From a bacterium (GTDB taxonomy: Bacteria; UBP18; UBA7526), in assembly GCA_030615855.1 (NCBI GenBank), contig JAUWYL010000001.1, positions 62,001-126,000 of the forward strand: a DNA stretch of 64,000 nt, read 5' to 3'. The notes below the pieces were generated by a model. The model ran no database searches. It was not told where the DNA came from and worked only from the letters and a program-made list of their open reading frames with translations. Each line of letters begins with the position of its first letter. Position 1 is the stretch's first letter. Both the position numbers and the translations under genes were made by a program. Of the stretch, positions 8,047 through 18,350 are shown piece by piece.

Positions 8047-10929
8047 ATGGCTATACCGACTAGATATCAACCAAAAAAAGTTGAAGAGAAGTGGTATAAG
8101 TACTGGATGGATAAGGGCTACTTCCACGCCGAAGTAGATAGAAAGAGAAAGCCCTTTACCATGGTCATCCCTCCTCCCAATATTACTGGGTCCTTACATA
8201 TGGGCCATGCCCTGAACAATACCCTACAGGATATTTTGATTAGATATAAGAGGATGAGAGGCTACAATGCCTGCTGGATCCCAGGAACCGACCATGCGGG
8301 AATCGCTACCCAGAATGTTGTAGAGAAGGAGCTACTGAAAGAGGGGAAGAGTAGGTTTAATCTGGGAAGAGAGAAGTTTGTAAAAAAGGTCTGGGAGTGG
8401 AAAGAGAAGTATGGGAATAGAATTATCGAGCAATTGAAGAGGTTAGGATGCTCCTGCGACTGGGAAAGATTGAGATTCACCTTGGATAAGGGATGCTCAG
8501 AAGCAGTGACCGAGACCTTTGTCAGACTATACGGGAAGGGCCTAATCTATAGGGACGAATACATTATAAACTGGTGTCCCAGGTGTCAGACTGCTTTATC
8601 TGATATTGAGGTGGAGCACGAAGAAGAGAAGGGCCACCTCTACTACATTAAATACTTCTTCAAGCCCAACCCACCTGCCCACTTGCCCACCTGCCCACCT
8701 GCTTTCATTACCGTGGCTACTACCAGGCCAGAGACTATGCTCGGCGATACTGCGGTGGCGGTCAATCCCAGGGATAAGAGGTTTAAGAAACTAGTAGGCA
8801 AGACCCTGATCCTCCCCATCCTTAATAGAGAAATACCCCTAATCAGTGATGAGTATGTTGATCCAGAGTTTGGTACTGGAGCAGTAAAGATCACCCCAGC
8901 CCATGACCCCCATGACTTTGAGATAGGAAGAAAGCATAAACTTCCTGAAGTAAGAGTCATAGGTACCTCTGCAAAGATGACTGAAAAGGCCGGGAAGTAC
9001 GAGGGATTGGATAGGTATGAATGTAGAAAGAGGCTTCTGGAAGATTTAAAGAAAAAGGGCTATTTAGAGAAGAAAGAGGATTATTCTGTTCCTGTGGGAA
9101 GGTGTTATAGATGTTCTACACCTATTGAGCCTTTGATCTCTCTGCAGTGGTTCTTGAGAGTAGAGGAATTAGCAAAACCGGCCATCGAGGTAGTAGAGAA
9201 AGGAAAGATAAATTATATCCCTGAGCGCTGGAAGAAGGTCTATCTGGATTGGATGGCGGGTCTGAAAGACTGGTGCCTTTCACGGCAGATATGGTGGGGA
9301 CACCGAATTCCCGTTTATTACTGCAAGAGATGTTTGAAAGAAACGGGAATTCGGAATGCAAAATTGGGATCAAAAGGGATCATTGTGGCGAGGAAGAGGC
9401 CGAAGGAATGCCCCAATTGTGGGAATAAAAATTTGGTTCAGGACCCAGATGTCTTAGATACCTGGTTCTCCAGTGCTCTCTGGCCCTTCTCTACCTTCGG
9501 CTGGCCGAAGAAGACAAAGGATTTAGCATACTTCTATCCCACAAGTCTTTTAATTACTGGCCATGAAATCATCCACCTCTGGGTGGCGAGGATGATAAAG
9601 ATGGGACTGAAATTAATGGACGATATACCTTTTAGCGAAGTTTACATCCATGGTATTGTTCGGGACAAGAAGGGGAAGAAGATGAGTAAATCCTTGGGGA
9701 ATGTTATCGATCCCTTAGACATTATTGCTGAATATGGAACGGATGCCCTTCGCTTTACCTTAGCCTCTTCCTGTGCTCAGGGGCAGGACTTACAGCTATT
9801 CGATGAGAAGTTCACTTCAAGTAGAAACTTCGCCAATAAGATATGGAATGCCTTAAGATTCGTCCTCATGAACCTCAAAGATTTTCAACCGATCACCGCG
9901 GGCACCCCGACAGATGTCGGGGCCGGATCACCGATCACCGGTTTATCCCTGGCTGACCGCTGGATTCTCAGTAGATACAATAGAGTTGTCAAAGAGGTAA
10001 CAGATTCCATTGAAAATTACAGGATAAGTGAAGCAGCCCAATCCCTATACCAGTTTATCTGGCATGAGTTCTGCGACTGGTATCTGGAAATGATAAAGCC
10101 CAGACTCTACCAACAAGAAGAAGCTATCGAGCCATCAAGCAATCGAGCTATCGGGACGGACAGACGGACAGACGGGCAGACGGACAGACGGACAGACCTA
10201 TCGTCTAAAGAAGCGGTGCAGTATGTGATGTGGTATGTTCTGGAGGGAACATTGAAACTTCTCCATCCCTTCATGCCCTTTATCACAGAAGAGATCTGGC
10301 AGGCGCTAAAGCGCCATACGCAGATGACCGCAGATATAAACCTGTCTGCCGAGGAGGCAGGCGCAGATGACCGCAGATTAGAAAGCATTATGATTAGTTC
10401 CTGGCCAGAAGTTGATAAGAAGAGAATAGATACTAAAATAGAGAAGGAGATGGCCCTTGTTATAGAGGTCACTACTTCGATCAGGAATATTAGATCAGAG
10501 ATGGGAATCGCTCCCCAGGAAAAGATAGGGGCCATTCTCAAGATAAGGAGGAAAGACCAGCTGAAGACTTTAGAGAAGAACGCCACTTATATCAGAAACC
10601 TCGCTCGGGTATCTAGGATAGAGATGGGTCCGGATGTCAAAAAGCCCATCCCCTCTGCCAGTGCGGTAATCGGTGAGATTGAAGCCTGGGTCCCCCTTAA
10701 AGAATTGATCGATCTGGTGAAAGAAAGAGCGCGCCTGAAAAGGCAGATGGACAAGGTGGCAGGAGAACTAAGAAGGGCAAAAGGGAAATTGGAGAGCGAA
10801 GATTTTTTAAGTAAAGCCCCGGCAAGAGTAATTGCTAAAGAAAGGAAGAAGGAGGAAGAACTTAAGGAAAGATCCGAAAAGTTAAAAAAGAGCTTTAAAA
10901 GCCTGCAATCGCAAAAGCGCAAAAAATAA
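8047..10929 (+). CDS. valS: Valyl-tRNA synthetase
   Basis: PPPNITGSLHMGHALNNTLQDI, KMSKSLGNVIDP, C-terminal coiled coil. Confidence 0.97.
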   Translation: MAIPTRYQPKKVEEKWYKYWMDKGYFHAEVDRKRKPFTMVIPPPNITGSLHMGHALNNTLQDILIRYKRMRGYNACWIPGTDHAGIATQNVVEKELLKEGKSRFNLGREKFVKKVWEWKEKYGNRIIEQLKRLGCSCDWERLRFTLDKGCSEAVTETFVRLYGKGLIYRDEYIINWCPRCQTALSDIEVEHEEEKGHLYYIKYFFKPNPPAHLPTCPPAFITVATTRPETMLGDTAVAVNPRDKRFKKLVGKTLILPILNREIPLISDEYVDPEFGTGAVKITPAHDPHDFEIGRKHKLPEVRVIGTSAKMTEKAGKYEGLDRYECRKRLLEDLKKKGYLEKKEDYSVPVGRCYRCSTPIEPLISLQWFLRVEELAKPAIEVVEKGKINYIPERWKKVYLDWMAGLKDWCLSRQIWWGHRIPVYYCKRCLKETGIRNAKLGSKGIIVARKRPKECPNCGNKNLVQDPDVLDTWFSSALWPFSTFGWPKKTKDLAYFYPTSLLITGHEIIHLWVARMIKMGLKLMDDIPFSEVYIHGIVRDKKGKKMSKSLGNVIDPLDIIAEYGTDALRFTLASSCAQGQDLQLFDEKFTSSRNFANKIWNALRFVLMNLKDFQPITAGTPTDVGAGSPITGLSLADRWILSRYNRVVKEVTDSIENYRISEAAQSLYQFIWHEFCDWYLEMIKPRLYQQEEAIEPSSNRAIGTDRRTDGQTDRRTDLSSKEAVQYVMWYVLEGTLKLLHPFMPFITEEIWQALKRHTQMTADINLSAEEAGADDRRLESIMISSWPEVDKKRIDTKIEKEMALVIEVTTSIRNIRSEMGIAPQEKIGAILKIRRKDQLKTLEKNATYIRNLARVSRIEMGPDVKKPIPSASAVIGEIEAWVPLKELIDLVKERARLKRQMDKVAGELRRAKGKLESEDFLSKAPARVIAKERKKEEELKERSEKLKKSFKSLQSQKRKK
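8670..8702 (+). repeat. Intragenic octamer array in valS
   Basis: (CCCACCTG/CCCACTTG)n encoding PPAHLPTCPPA before the conserved ITVATTRPET. Confidence 0.8.
9888..9941 (+). repeat. Intragenic ACCGATC-type array flanking a 29-nt hairpin core in valS
   Basis: CCGATCACCGCGGGCACCCCGACAGATGTCGGGGCCGGATCACCGATCACCGG; core 9898-9926 matches thrB 3328-3356 at 27/29. Confidence 0.9.
10123..10198 (+). repeat. Intragenic repeats in valS, including an octamer (GGACAGAC)5 array
   Basis: GGACAGACGGACAGACGGGCAGACGGACAGACGGACAGAC, encoding TDRRTDGQTDRRTD. Confidence 0.9.
10310..10380 (+). repeat. Intragenic GCAGATGACC repeat with CTGTCTGCC-GGCAGGCGCAG hairpin core in valS
   Basis: CGCAGATGACCGCAGATATAAACCTGTCTGCCGAGGAGGCAGGCGCAGATGACCGCAGATTA. 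Confidence 0.85.
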
Positions 10930-11001
10930 CCACAAAAACGCAAAGATTTAGCGTTCTTCGCGAACCTTTGGCGGTCTTTGCGGTTGCAAGAGAGGTAATC
11001 C

Positions 11002-12519
11002 ATGGCTCAGAAAAGAGAGGTCTGGAAGACACATACAGGCATGATCCTGGCCATGATCGGAACTGAGGTAGGCTTGGGGAATATCTGGCGGTTCCCCTAC
11101 CTCTGCGGTCGCCATGGAGGGAGCGCTTTCTTAATTCCCTATCTCGTTCTCTTGTTCGGGATAGGCATCTTCGCCATGATGGCCGAGTGGGTCATTGGAA
11201 GATATTCCCGGAAAGACCCCTTAGGTGCCTTTGAAAAAATTAAATTTCCCAAGGGAAGGGAGGTAGGAGCCTGGGGGATCATCGGCCCCTTCTTTCTCTA
11301 TGCCTACTACATTGTCATTACTAGTTGGGTTCTATTCTTCATCATCGCCTCCTTTGCTGGGCTATACTTTGGGAAAGATACTCAAGAGTTCTTCCTGAGC
11401 TTCTTATCCAGTCCTTATATCTTTTTATTCCATCTGGCCGCCGTTGCTATTACGAGCGGCATTCTGGCTCTCGGGGTACAGAAGGGGATTGAGAAGGCCT
11501 GTAAATTCATGATTCCCGCCCTATTCATTCTCTTAATCATCGTCACAATAAGATCCCTCACCCTTCCTGGGGCTTCCGCTGGTGTGGAATTCTATATGAG
11601 GCCCCGCCTGGGAGCATTACTGAATCCTGCGGCCTGGATCGCTGCCTTGGGCCAGATATTCTTCACCCTGAGTCTGGGCATGGGGGCCATGATCATTTAT
11701 GGCTCTTATCTAAAAGATAAATGGGGGATCCCCACCAATGCTGTGGCCTGCGCCTTAGGAAATACCTCGGCCTCTATCTTGGCTGGCTTCGCCATCTTTC
11801 CCGCTGCCTTTGCCTTAGGATTGGGAAGTGCAGTCTCCGGGTCCCAGAGCATAGGACTGACCTTCCTTGTTCTCCCTAAAGTCTTTGAGAGGATGCCCGC
11901 CGGCTGGCTATTCGGAGGGTTATTCTTCCTTCTTTTAGCCTTCGGCGCTCTTTCTTCCGCCATAAGCATCCAGGAACCGAGTATCGCTTGGTTGGATGAG
12001 GAGGTGGGCTGGAAGAGGAAGAGGAGCGCCCTTTTCACCGGGCTTATCATGTGGCTTATGGGTCTTCCCTTCATTCTCAACGGATATGTTATGGGAGGTT
12101 TGGGAGAGAAACTGGCTTTACTCTCCAAGATGGATATCATCATCGGCCAATTGGCCCTGCCCCTCTTTGGACTATTGGCTATCGTTGGTATGGGCTGGGT
12201 CATGAAGGAGAAGGGCTTCCAGGAACTACATAAGAATGCCCGGCATAAGTTCGGGAAGTGGATCAGACCCTGGATGAGGATCGTCGTTCCTTCAGCAACT
12301 ATCCTCATCTTCATCCTGAGCCTCATTACCGTCCTTGAGGAGAGGGGGGTAATTAAGAGGATTCTCCCTGTAGTTAAAATAAGAGAATTTGTTCCCCTGG
12401 GCATCGGGCCCTCAACAGTCATCATGATTATTCTAGCTACGGGGCTCGTCTGGGGAGGGTGCATCTTCTTAACTACTCGGGCAATAATCACAGAGAAAAG
12501 AAAGGAGAAAGGGATTTAA
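11002..12519 (+). CDS. Sodium-dependent (NSS/SNF family) amino acid transporter
   Basis: TGMILAMIGTEVGLGNIWRFPYLCGRHGGSAFLIPYL signature. Confidence 0.93.
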   Translation: MAQKREVWKTHTGMILAMIGTEVGLGNIWRFPYLCGRHGGSAFLIPYLVLLFGIGIFAMMAEWVIGRYSRKDPLGAFEKIKFPKGREVGAWGIIGPFFLYAYYIVITSWVLFFIIASFAGLYFGKDTQEFFLSFLSSPYIFLFHLAAVAITSGILALGVQKGIEKACKFMIPALFILLIIVTIRSLTLPGASAGVEFYMRPRLGALLNPAAWIAALGQIFFTLSLGMGAMIIYGSYLKDKWGIPTNAVACALGNTSASILAGFAIFPAAFALGLGSAVSGSQSIGLTFLVLPKVFERMPAGWLFGGLFFLLLAFGALSSAISIQEPSIAWLDEEVGWKRKRSALFTGLIMWLMGLPFILNGYVMGGLGEKLALLSKMDIIIGQLALPLFGLLAIVGMGWVMKEKGFQELHKNARHKFGKWIRPWMRIVVPSATILIFILSLITVLEERGVIKRILPVVKIREFVPLGIGPSTVIMIILATGLVWGGCIFLTTRAIITEKRKEKGI

Positions 12520-12520
12520 T

Positions 12521-12643
12521 ATGCACTTGACTATATTGACTGGTGCCCGATTCGGCTGGATATTCGTCATTCTCCAGATCATCATTATTTATACCATCTT
12601 CCTCCTCATCCAGAAAAGGGTGGAGTCTAGGAGAAAGAAATGA
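12521..12643 (+). CDS. Putative small subunit of the NSS transporter (MetS-like, 40 aa, one TM)
   Basis: MHLTILTGARFGWIFVILQIIIIYTIFLLIQKRVESRRKK; starts 1 nt after the transporter stop; absent from the supplied ORF track. Confidence 0.6.
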   Translation: MHLTILTGARFGWIFVILQIIIIYTIFLLIQKRVESRRKK

Positions 12644-12752
12644 GCCCCACCCCTCACAGAATTGGTAATTTTGAGATTGAAAAACTTGAACTAATAGATT
12701 CTTTCTTTATAAAAATTATTTGCTTGACCACGAAAGGAGGGGCGGGGTGAAT
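12643..12752. repeat. Inverted-repeat element, GGGGCGGGGT family
   Basis: Left TGAGCCCCACCCCTC, right GGAGGGGCGGGGTGA; spans the intergenic gap and overlaps the downstream GTG start. Confidence 0.65.
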
Positions 12753-15062
12753 AATAAATCGCGCCTCAGGGAATGGGCTGGCCATCTCATCAAGCAACTA
12801 CACATCGTTACTACTGATATGGGCATCTATCCTGCCAAGCATCCCATGATCGCCCGATCCCTAAAGGCCTCCTATCAGGAACTAAGGGATTACCTGAAGA
12901 AGGAGAGGGACTTAACGATAAGCGTCGTTGAGAATAAATTGGTGGTAGAGGACCTCCCGCTGGAGGAGAGAGATAAGACATTCATCAAATTCAACTCTGA
13001 CTTAAGTAGCCGGAAAATTCAGAGCATTACCTTCCTCAGAGGCCTAGAGATGGAGGAGTTCCAGGCCCTCCTCCAGGTTCTGGCCACTAAACCAGATATC
13101 CTTGAGAAGAAAGGTGGAGCAACAAAGGCATTACTCCAGCCAGGCATTAGCCATCTAAGGATAAATGAAGTGCGCTATGAGAAGCTGGCCAAAGGCAAGA
13201 GAGTGCTCAGGATTGAGGAGGGGGTGGACCTGATAATCCAGTATCTTTTGGGGAAGACCCCCGGGATAGGTGAATTTAAGGATACCTTTGTTCAAGAGAT
13301 AAAGAGGGATCCAAAGCGCGTTGGAGGACTAATTACTGATGTGGCCAATGCCGTTGGCCGAACTGAAGAGGGAGTGGACCTCAGGGCGGAGGCCGTGCTG
13401 AGAAGCATCCAGAGGGTAGGGGATGACCTCCTGGATGGTTCGGTTCAGGCCTGGCAGGAGCTTAAAGCAGGATGGGCAGAGGTAATCCTATCATTAGAAC
13501 CGGAGCTGCGCGCCATGATTCTAAGGGAAAAGGAGAAGATGAGGGTTGATGGGACAGACGACCTCTTAAGGGATATCATAGACGAGTTCTCCAACCAAGC
13601 CATCCTGGATATCATATTGAGCGAATATAATCGAGGAGAACCGCTGATAAACCTGAAGTCTTTAGCAAAGAGGCTCTTCTCCTATCCCGAGCGAAAGGAG
13701 AGGCTGGGACCTCTTTTAAAGAAGAGATTGATGAAAGCCGGCATGTCACAGGAGGATTACTCCTACTTAATAGGTGAAGAGATGTGGCCGGGCCTCTCCA
13801 GCGAAGAGAGGGCAAAGAGACTGCTTGAGAAAGAGCCCAGAGAGCTTCTGGATGAGGCCCTGTTAAAGACCATGGAATCAGTGATTAAGGGGTTGATTAC
13901 CTCTGGGAAGGATGATCTCATTAGTCCTATTCTGAAGAAATTCTTAAAAAATTTGGAAGATCCGGCCTCTGTTATTCGCCAACAGACAGCGGAGGAATGC
14001 TTAAAGCTTATGGAAATTCTTCTTTGGAATAAGAAGTTTGAGATAGTGGAGGAAAGCACGAGAGTACTTATCCAGAACCTGGAAAAAGAGAAGGTTCTTG
14101 CAGTCTATTCTGCCCTGGCAACTAACTTGGAGAAGATAGCGAAACAACTTATCTCTTTCAAGAAATATTCCCCCACCATCGAGATAGTAAAGAAATTTAC
14201 CCAGCATGCCTCTCCTGCCAGTAAGCAGTCCCGGGAAGAGCAGGAGCGCGCCCTTGAGGCAAGGAAAGGAATCGCAGATCCTTCTACCATAGAGGCCCTC
14301 CTCACTGCCCTGAAAGGTGAGGCTCTAAACCTAAAAGAGATATCTTTCCTTCTGGTTGCCCTAGGAGAGAGGGCAGTTAATCCCCTTATTGAGGTCTTGC
14401 AAGAGGAGAAGGATATAGAGGTGCGCAGAAGGATTATCCCGGTCTTTAAAGGAATGGGGCAGAAGGCCTTGGAACCCCTGAAGCTCCTCCTATCCGATAA
14501 GAGATGGTATGTGCTGAAGGATGTTGTTGAGATTCTGGGAGATATCGGGGATGAGTCTACCGTTTCTTCCCTTATCCTCCCCTTAAATCATGACTACTTC
14601 AAGGTGCGTGTGGAGACGGCCCTTGCTTTGGGAAAATTGGGAGGCCAGAGGGCGGTGGAGCTGTTAACTATTGCCCTCAAGGATAGGGATAATCTGGTGC
14701 GCGAGGTAGCCGTTACTTCCTTAGGGAATATGGGGGCAGTAGGAGCCCTTCCGGCGCTACTTAAGATAATTCACAGAAGAAGGTTCTTAAAGAAGGATAT
14801 TACCTTTCAAAAGAAGGTCATCGAAGCCTTAGTCAAGATAGATCCTAAAGGAACAAAACCAGAGATCATTGGACTCCTTAAGAAGAAGCCACGACTGGGC
14901 AGAAAAAAATATGATGAGATCCGAATATGCGCTGTCATTACCTTGGGAAGGATGGGGGCTCAGGAGGCCTTATCCGAGTTAGAAAGGGCGAAGAAGGATA
15001 AAAACGAAAGACTGCGCCAGGCAGCAGAGCAAGCGATCAAAGAAATAAAAAAGCCTCAATAA
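12748..15062 (+). CDS. HEAT repeat-containing protein
   Basis: C-terminal ALGKLGGQRAVELLTIALKDRDNLVREVAVTSLGNMG repeats; GTG start after GGAGG preferred over the TTG start of the track. Confidence 0.75.
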
Positions 15063-15090
15063 AACAGAAAAACTTTATTACTTTATAAGA

Positions 15091-15114
15091 TAGGTCCCGG
15101 TTGGGGCCTTTTTG
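15091..15114 (+). terminator. Rho-independent terminator
   Basis: aGGtCCC-ggttg-GGGgCCt followed by TTTTT. Confidence 0.65.
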
Positions 15115-15267
15115 TTGTTATTAAGCAAAAGTTGTGGTAAAATAATTAAAAACATTGGAAGGAAGAGATTTAAACAGATGGATGCAGATGCAAACGGATA
15201 ATAATCCGTCTGAATCCGCCCCAATCTGTATGCATCCGCATTTTGCCGAACGAAGTGAGGCCTATAA

Positions 15268-17259
15268 ATGCCGAAGTTCAGATTGGTCTCTGACTATAAA
15301 CCAAAAGGGGATCAGCCCCAGGCAATTAGGGCTTTGAATAGAGGCCTTGACAAGGGGATGAGACACCAGACTTTGCTTGGGGTTACCGGCTCGGGAAAGA
15401 CCTTTGCCATGGCCAATGCCATTTTCCATATCCAAAAGCCCACCCTCATCATCTCCCACAATAAGACCTTAGCAGCCCAGCTATACTCTGAGTTCCGAAG
15501 CTTCTTTCCAGAGAATGCCGTGGAGTATTTCGTCTCTTACTATGATTACTATCAGCCAGAGGCCTATATTCCCCAGACAGATACCTATATTGAGAAGGAT
15601 AGTTCCATAAATGATGAGATTGATAGATTGAGATTGAAGGCCACCAGTTCCCTCATGTCCCGGGATGATGTGATCATCGTAGCTAGCGTCTCCTGCATCT
15701 ATGGATTGGGCTCTCCTGATGAGTATAGAGAATTACTGGTCTTCTTGGAGAAAGGAGAGGAGATTTCAAGGAAAGAGATACTGAAGAGATTGGTGAGCAT
15801 CCAGTATGAGAGGAATGATATCGATTTTGCCCGGGGAAGGTTCCGGGTGAGAGGGGATACCATAGAGATATTTCCCGCCTATACGGAAAACGCCTATAGA
15901 ATAGAATTACTCGGGGACAAGGTAGAGAAAATTACCCAGATAGATCCCTTGGCTGGTAAGAAGATCGCTGACTGCAAGAAGGCCATTATCTATCCCGCAA
16001 AGCACTTCGTCACCACCTCCTCCCGATTAGAGAGAGCCATGAAATCCATCGAAGAGGAACTGAAGGAGAGGTTAAAAGAATTGCGCTCCCAGAATAAATT
16101 GTTAGAGGTCCAAAGACTGGAGACCAGGACAAAGTATGACTTAGAGATGATGAGGGAGATCGGCTACTGTACCGGGATAGAGAACTATTCCAGGCATCTA
16201 TCGGGAAGGAGGCCAGGGAAGAGGCCCTGGTGTCTATTGGATTACTTTCCCGAAGATTTCCTACTCATCATCGATGAGTCTCATCAAACCATACCCCAAC
16301 TAAATGGGATGTATAATGGAGATATCTCAAGGAAGAAGACCCTTGTGGAGCATGGCTTCCGACTTCCTTCTGCCCTGGACAATAGACCATTAAAGTTTAA
16401 GGAGTTCGAGAGATTGATGCCCCGAACAATATATGTCTCTGCTACCCCCCGGCCATACGAGATAGAGAAGAGTAAACAGATCGTGGAGCAGATCATACGG
16501 CCTACGGGACTGATTGATCCCAAGATCTCTGTGAGGCCGACAGAGAATCAGATAGATGATTTGATTGAAAGGATAAAGGAAAGGGTGAAGAATAAAGAAA
16601 GAGTCCTGGTAACTACCTTGACCAAGAGGATGGCAGAGGATTTAGCGGATTACCTAACCCAGATGGACCTGAAGGTCAGGTATCTTCACTCCGAGATCAA
16701 TACCATAAAGAGGGTCGAGATATTGAGAGACTTAAGGGCGGGAGAGTTCGACTGTCTGGTAGGGATAAACCTCTTGCGGGAAGGATTGGACCTGCCCGAG
16801 GTCTCATTGATCGCTATCTTGGATGCAGACAAGGAGGGCTTCCTGAGGAGCGAAACCTCTCTAATCCAGGTCGCTGGTCGAGCCGCGCGGAATGTCAATG
16901 GAGAAGTCATCATGTATGCCGATCGGGTAACCGGCTCCATGAAGGGGGCCATAAATGAGACCAATAGAAGAAGGGCTATTCAGTTAAAATATAATGAGAA
17001 GCATCACATCACTCCCAAGACCATCGAGAAGTCCATTCAGGATATGTTAGTGGTTTCCAGCGAATCGAAGGAGTATGTCTCCTCCCTATTAAGAGAAGGA
17101 GGATATCAGTACCTGCCAGCGAGGAACATTCCCCGGGTAATCTCTGACCTTGAGAGGCAGATGAAGGAAGCCGCGGATAACTTAGAGTTTGAGATCGCCG
17201 CTATGTTAAGAGATGAAATTATGAAATTGAAAGAAAAACTTTCCGAAGCAAGGGGCTAA
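15268..17259 (+). CDS. uvrB: UvrABC system protein B
   Basis: [45 protein letters not shown]-terminal UVR motif. Confidence 0.98.
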   Translation: MPKFRLVSDYKPKGDQPQAIRALNRGLDKGMRHQTLLGVTGSGKTFAMANAIFHIQKPTLIISHNKTLAAQLYSEFRSFFPENAVEYFVSYYDYYQPEAYIPQTDTYIEKDSSINDEIDRLRLKATSSLMSRDDVIIVASVSCIYGLGSPDEYRELLVFLEKGEEISRKEILKRLVSIQYERNDIDFARGRFRVRGDTIEIFPAYTENAYRIELLGDKVEKITQIDPLAGKKIADCKKAIIYPAKHFVTTSSRLERAMKSIEEELKERLKELRSQNKLLEVQRLETRTKYDLEMMREIGYCTGIENYSRHLSGRRPGKRPWCLLDYFPEDFLLIIDESHQTIPQLNGMYNGDISRKKTLVEHGFRLPSALDNRPLKFKEFERLMPRTIYVSATPRPYEIEKSKQIVEQIIRPTGLIDPKISVRPTENQIDDLIERIKERVKNKERVLVTTLTKRMAEDLADYLTQMDLKVRYLHSEINTIKRVEILRDLRAGEFDCLVGINLLREGLDLPEVSLIAILDADKEGFLRSETSLIQVAGRAARNVNGEVIMYADRVTGSMKGAINETNRRRAIQLKYNEKHHITPKTIEKSIQDMLVVSSESKEYVSSLLREGGYQYLPARNIPRVISDLERQMKEAADNLEFEIAAMLRDEIMKLKEKLSEARG

Positions 17260-17296
17260 AAAAGTCCCAATTGAAGTATAGAAAGCATTCGCTCTA

Positions 17297-18229
17297 ATGC
17301 GAAAGTGGTGGAGAAAAATGAAAAAGAAAATTGGGGGATTAAATCTAAAGAAAGTTAGGCCTATTGTGAGGATGGCTCTGGAAGAGGATGTTGGGAAGGG
17401 AGATATTACTACTAATCTTATTATTCCCAAAGGAAGGAAGGCGAGAGGGGCCATCTGGGTCAAAGAAAAAGGGATCATTGCTGGATTGCCAGTGATGGGA
17501 TTAACCTTTAAGACAGTGAATAAAAAAGTAGAATTTAAAGCAAAAGTGAAAGAGGGAGAAAGGGTAAAGAAAGGGCAGGCGATCGCAGAAGTTATTGGTA
17601 ATGCAAGGAGTATATTGACTGCAGAAAGGACGGCATTAAATTTTTTGCAGAAGTTATCCGGAATTGCTACCCTGACCAATCAATTTGTGGAAAGAGTTAA
17701 ACCTTATAAGGTCAAAATTTTCGATACTAGGAAGACTACCCCGGGCTTAAGATACCTGGAGAAATATGCTGTGAGGTGCGGAGGAGGGTGTAATCATCGC
17801 ATGGGACTCTGGGAGATGGTTCTCATAAAGGATAACCATCTTAAAATGCAAAATGCAAAATGCAAAATGCAAAATTTAAAGGATATAGTAGAAAAGATAA
17901 GGGAGAAGATACCAAAAGGGATGAAGATTGAGGTAGAGGCGAAGAATTTAAGAGAAGTAAGAGAAGCCTTAAAAGCAAGGGTGGATATTATAATGCTTGA
18001 TAATATGAGCATAGAAAGGATGAAGAAAGCCATAAGGCTAATCCAATCCAGGATCCAGGATCCAGGATCTAGGATCCCTCTTATTGAAGCATCAGGAGGA
18101 ATAACTTTAGAGAATGTGAAAAAGATTGCTAAGACTGGAGTAGATAGAGTCTCTATCGGTGTCCTGACCCATTCTGCCAAAGCCTTGGATATCAGTTTAA
18201 ACATTGCAACCACAGAGGACACAGAATAA
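17297..18229 (+). CDS. nadC: Nicotinate-nucleotide pyrophosphorylase (carboxylating)
   Basis: ALEEDVGKGDITTNLI, FDTRKTTPGLRYLEKYAVRCGGGCNHRMGL, IEASGGI motifs. Confidence 0.95.
   Translation: MRKWWRKMKKKIGGLNLKKVRPIVRMALEEDVGKGDITTNLIIPKGRKARGAIWVKEKGIIAGLPVMGLTFKTVNKKVEFKAKVKEGERVKKGQAIAEVIGNARSILTAERTALNFLQKLSGIATLTNQFVERVKPYKVKIFDTRKTTPGLRYLEKYAVRCGGGCNHRMGLWEMVLIKDNHLKMQNAKCKMQNLKDIVEKIREKIPKGMKIEVEAKNLREVREALKARVDIIMLDNMSIERMKKAIRLIQSRIQDPGSRIPLIEASGGITLENVKKIAKTGVDRVSIGVLTHSAKALDISLNIATTEDTE
17842..17876 (+). repeat. Intragenic heptamer array (AAAATGC)4 in nadC
   Basis: TAAAATGCAAAATGCAAAATGCAAAATGCAAAATTT, encoding KMQNAKCKMQN. Confidence 0.9.
18041..18077 (+). repeat. Intragenic heptamer array (ATCCAGG)n in nadC
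   Basis: ATCCAATCCAGGATCCAGGATCCAGGATCTAGGATCC, encoding IQSRIQDPGSRI. Confidence 0.9.
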
Positions 18230-18275
18230 ACATAGAGGACACAGAATAAACATAGAGGACGCAGAGAAATAAAAA
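18206..18275 (+). repeat. Tandem ACACAGAATAAACATAGAGG repeat overlapping the nadC 3' end
   Basis: Three imperfect ~21-nt units (CACAGAGGACACAGAATAAACATAGAGGACACAGAATAAACATAGAGGACGCAGAG). Confidence 0.8.
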
Positions 18276-18350
18276 TATGAGAGAGAAAATTTTAAATATT
18301 GTAACCGCAAAAACGCAAAACATCCGCAAAAGCGCAAAAGAGACAAAACT

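Noticed and set aside
10155-10198. Possible CRISPR-like array in valS and other tandem arrays
   Set aside because: Units are 7-10 nt and contiguous with no unique spacers; no Cas genes in the window.
15155-15337. ORF 15155-15337 upstream of uvrB
   Set aside because: Translation is largely the CAGATGGATGCAGATGC repeat and overlaps the uvrB start; considered repeat-derived.
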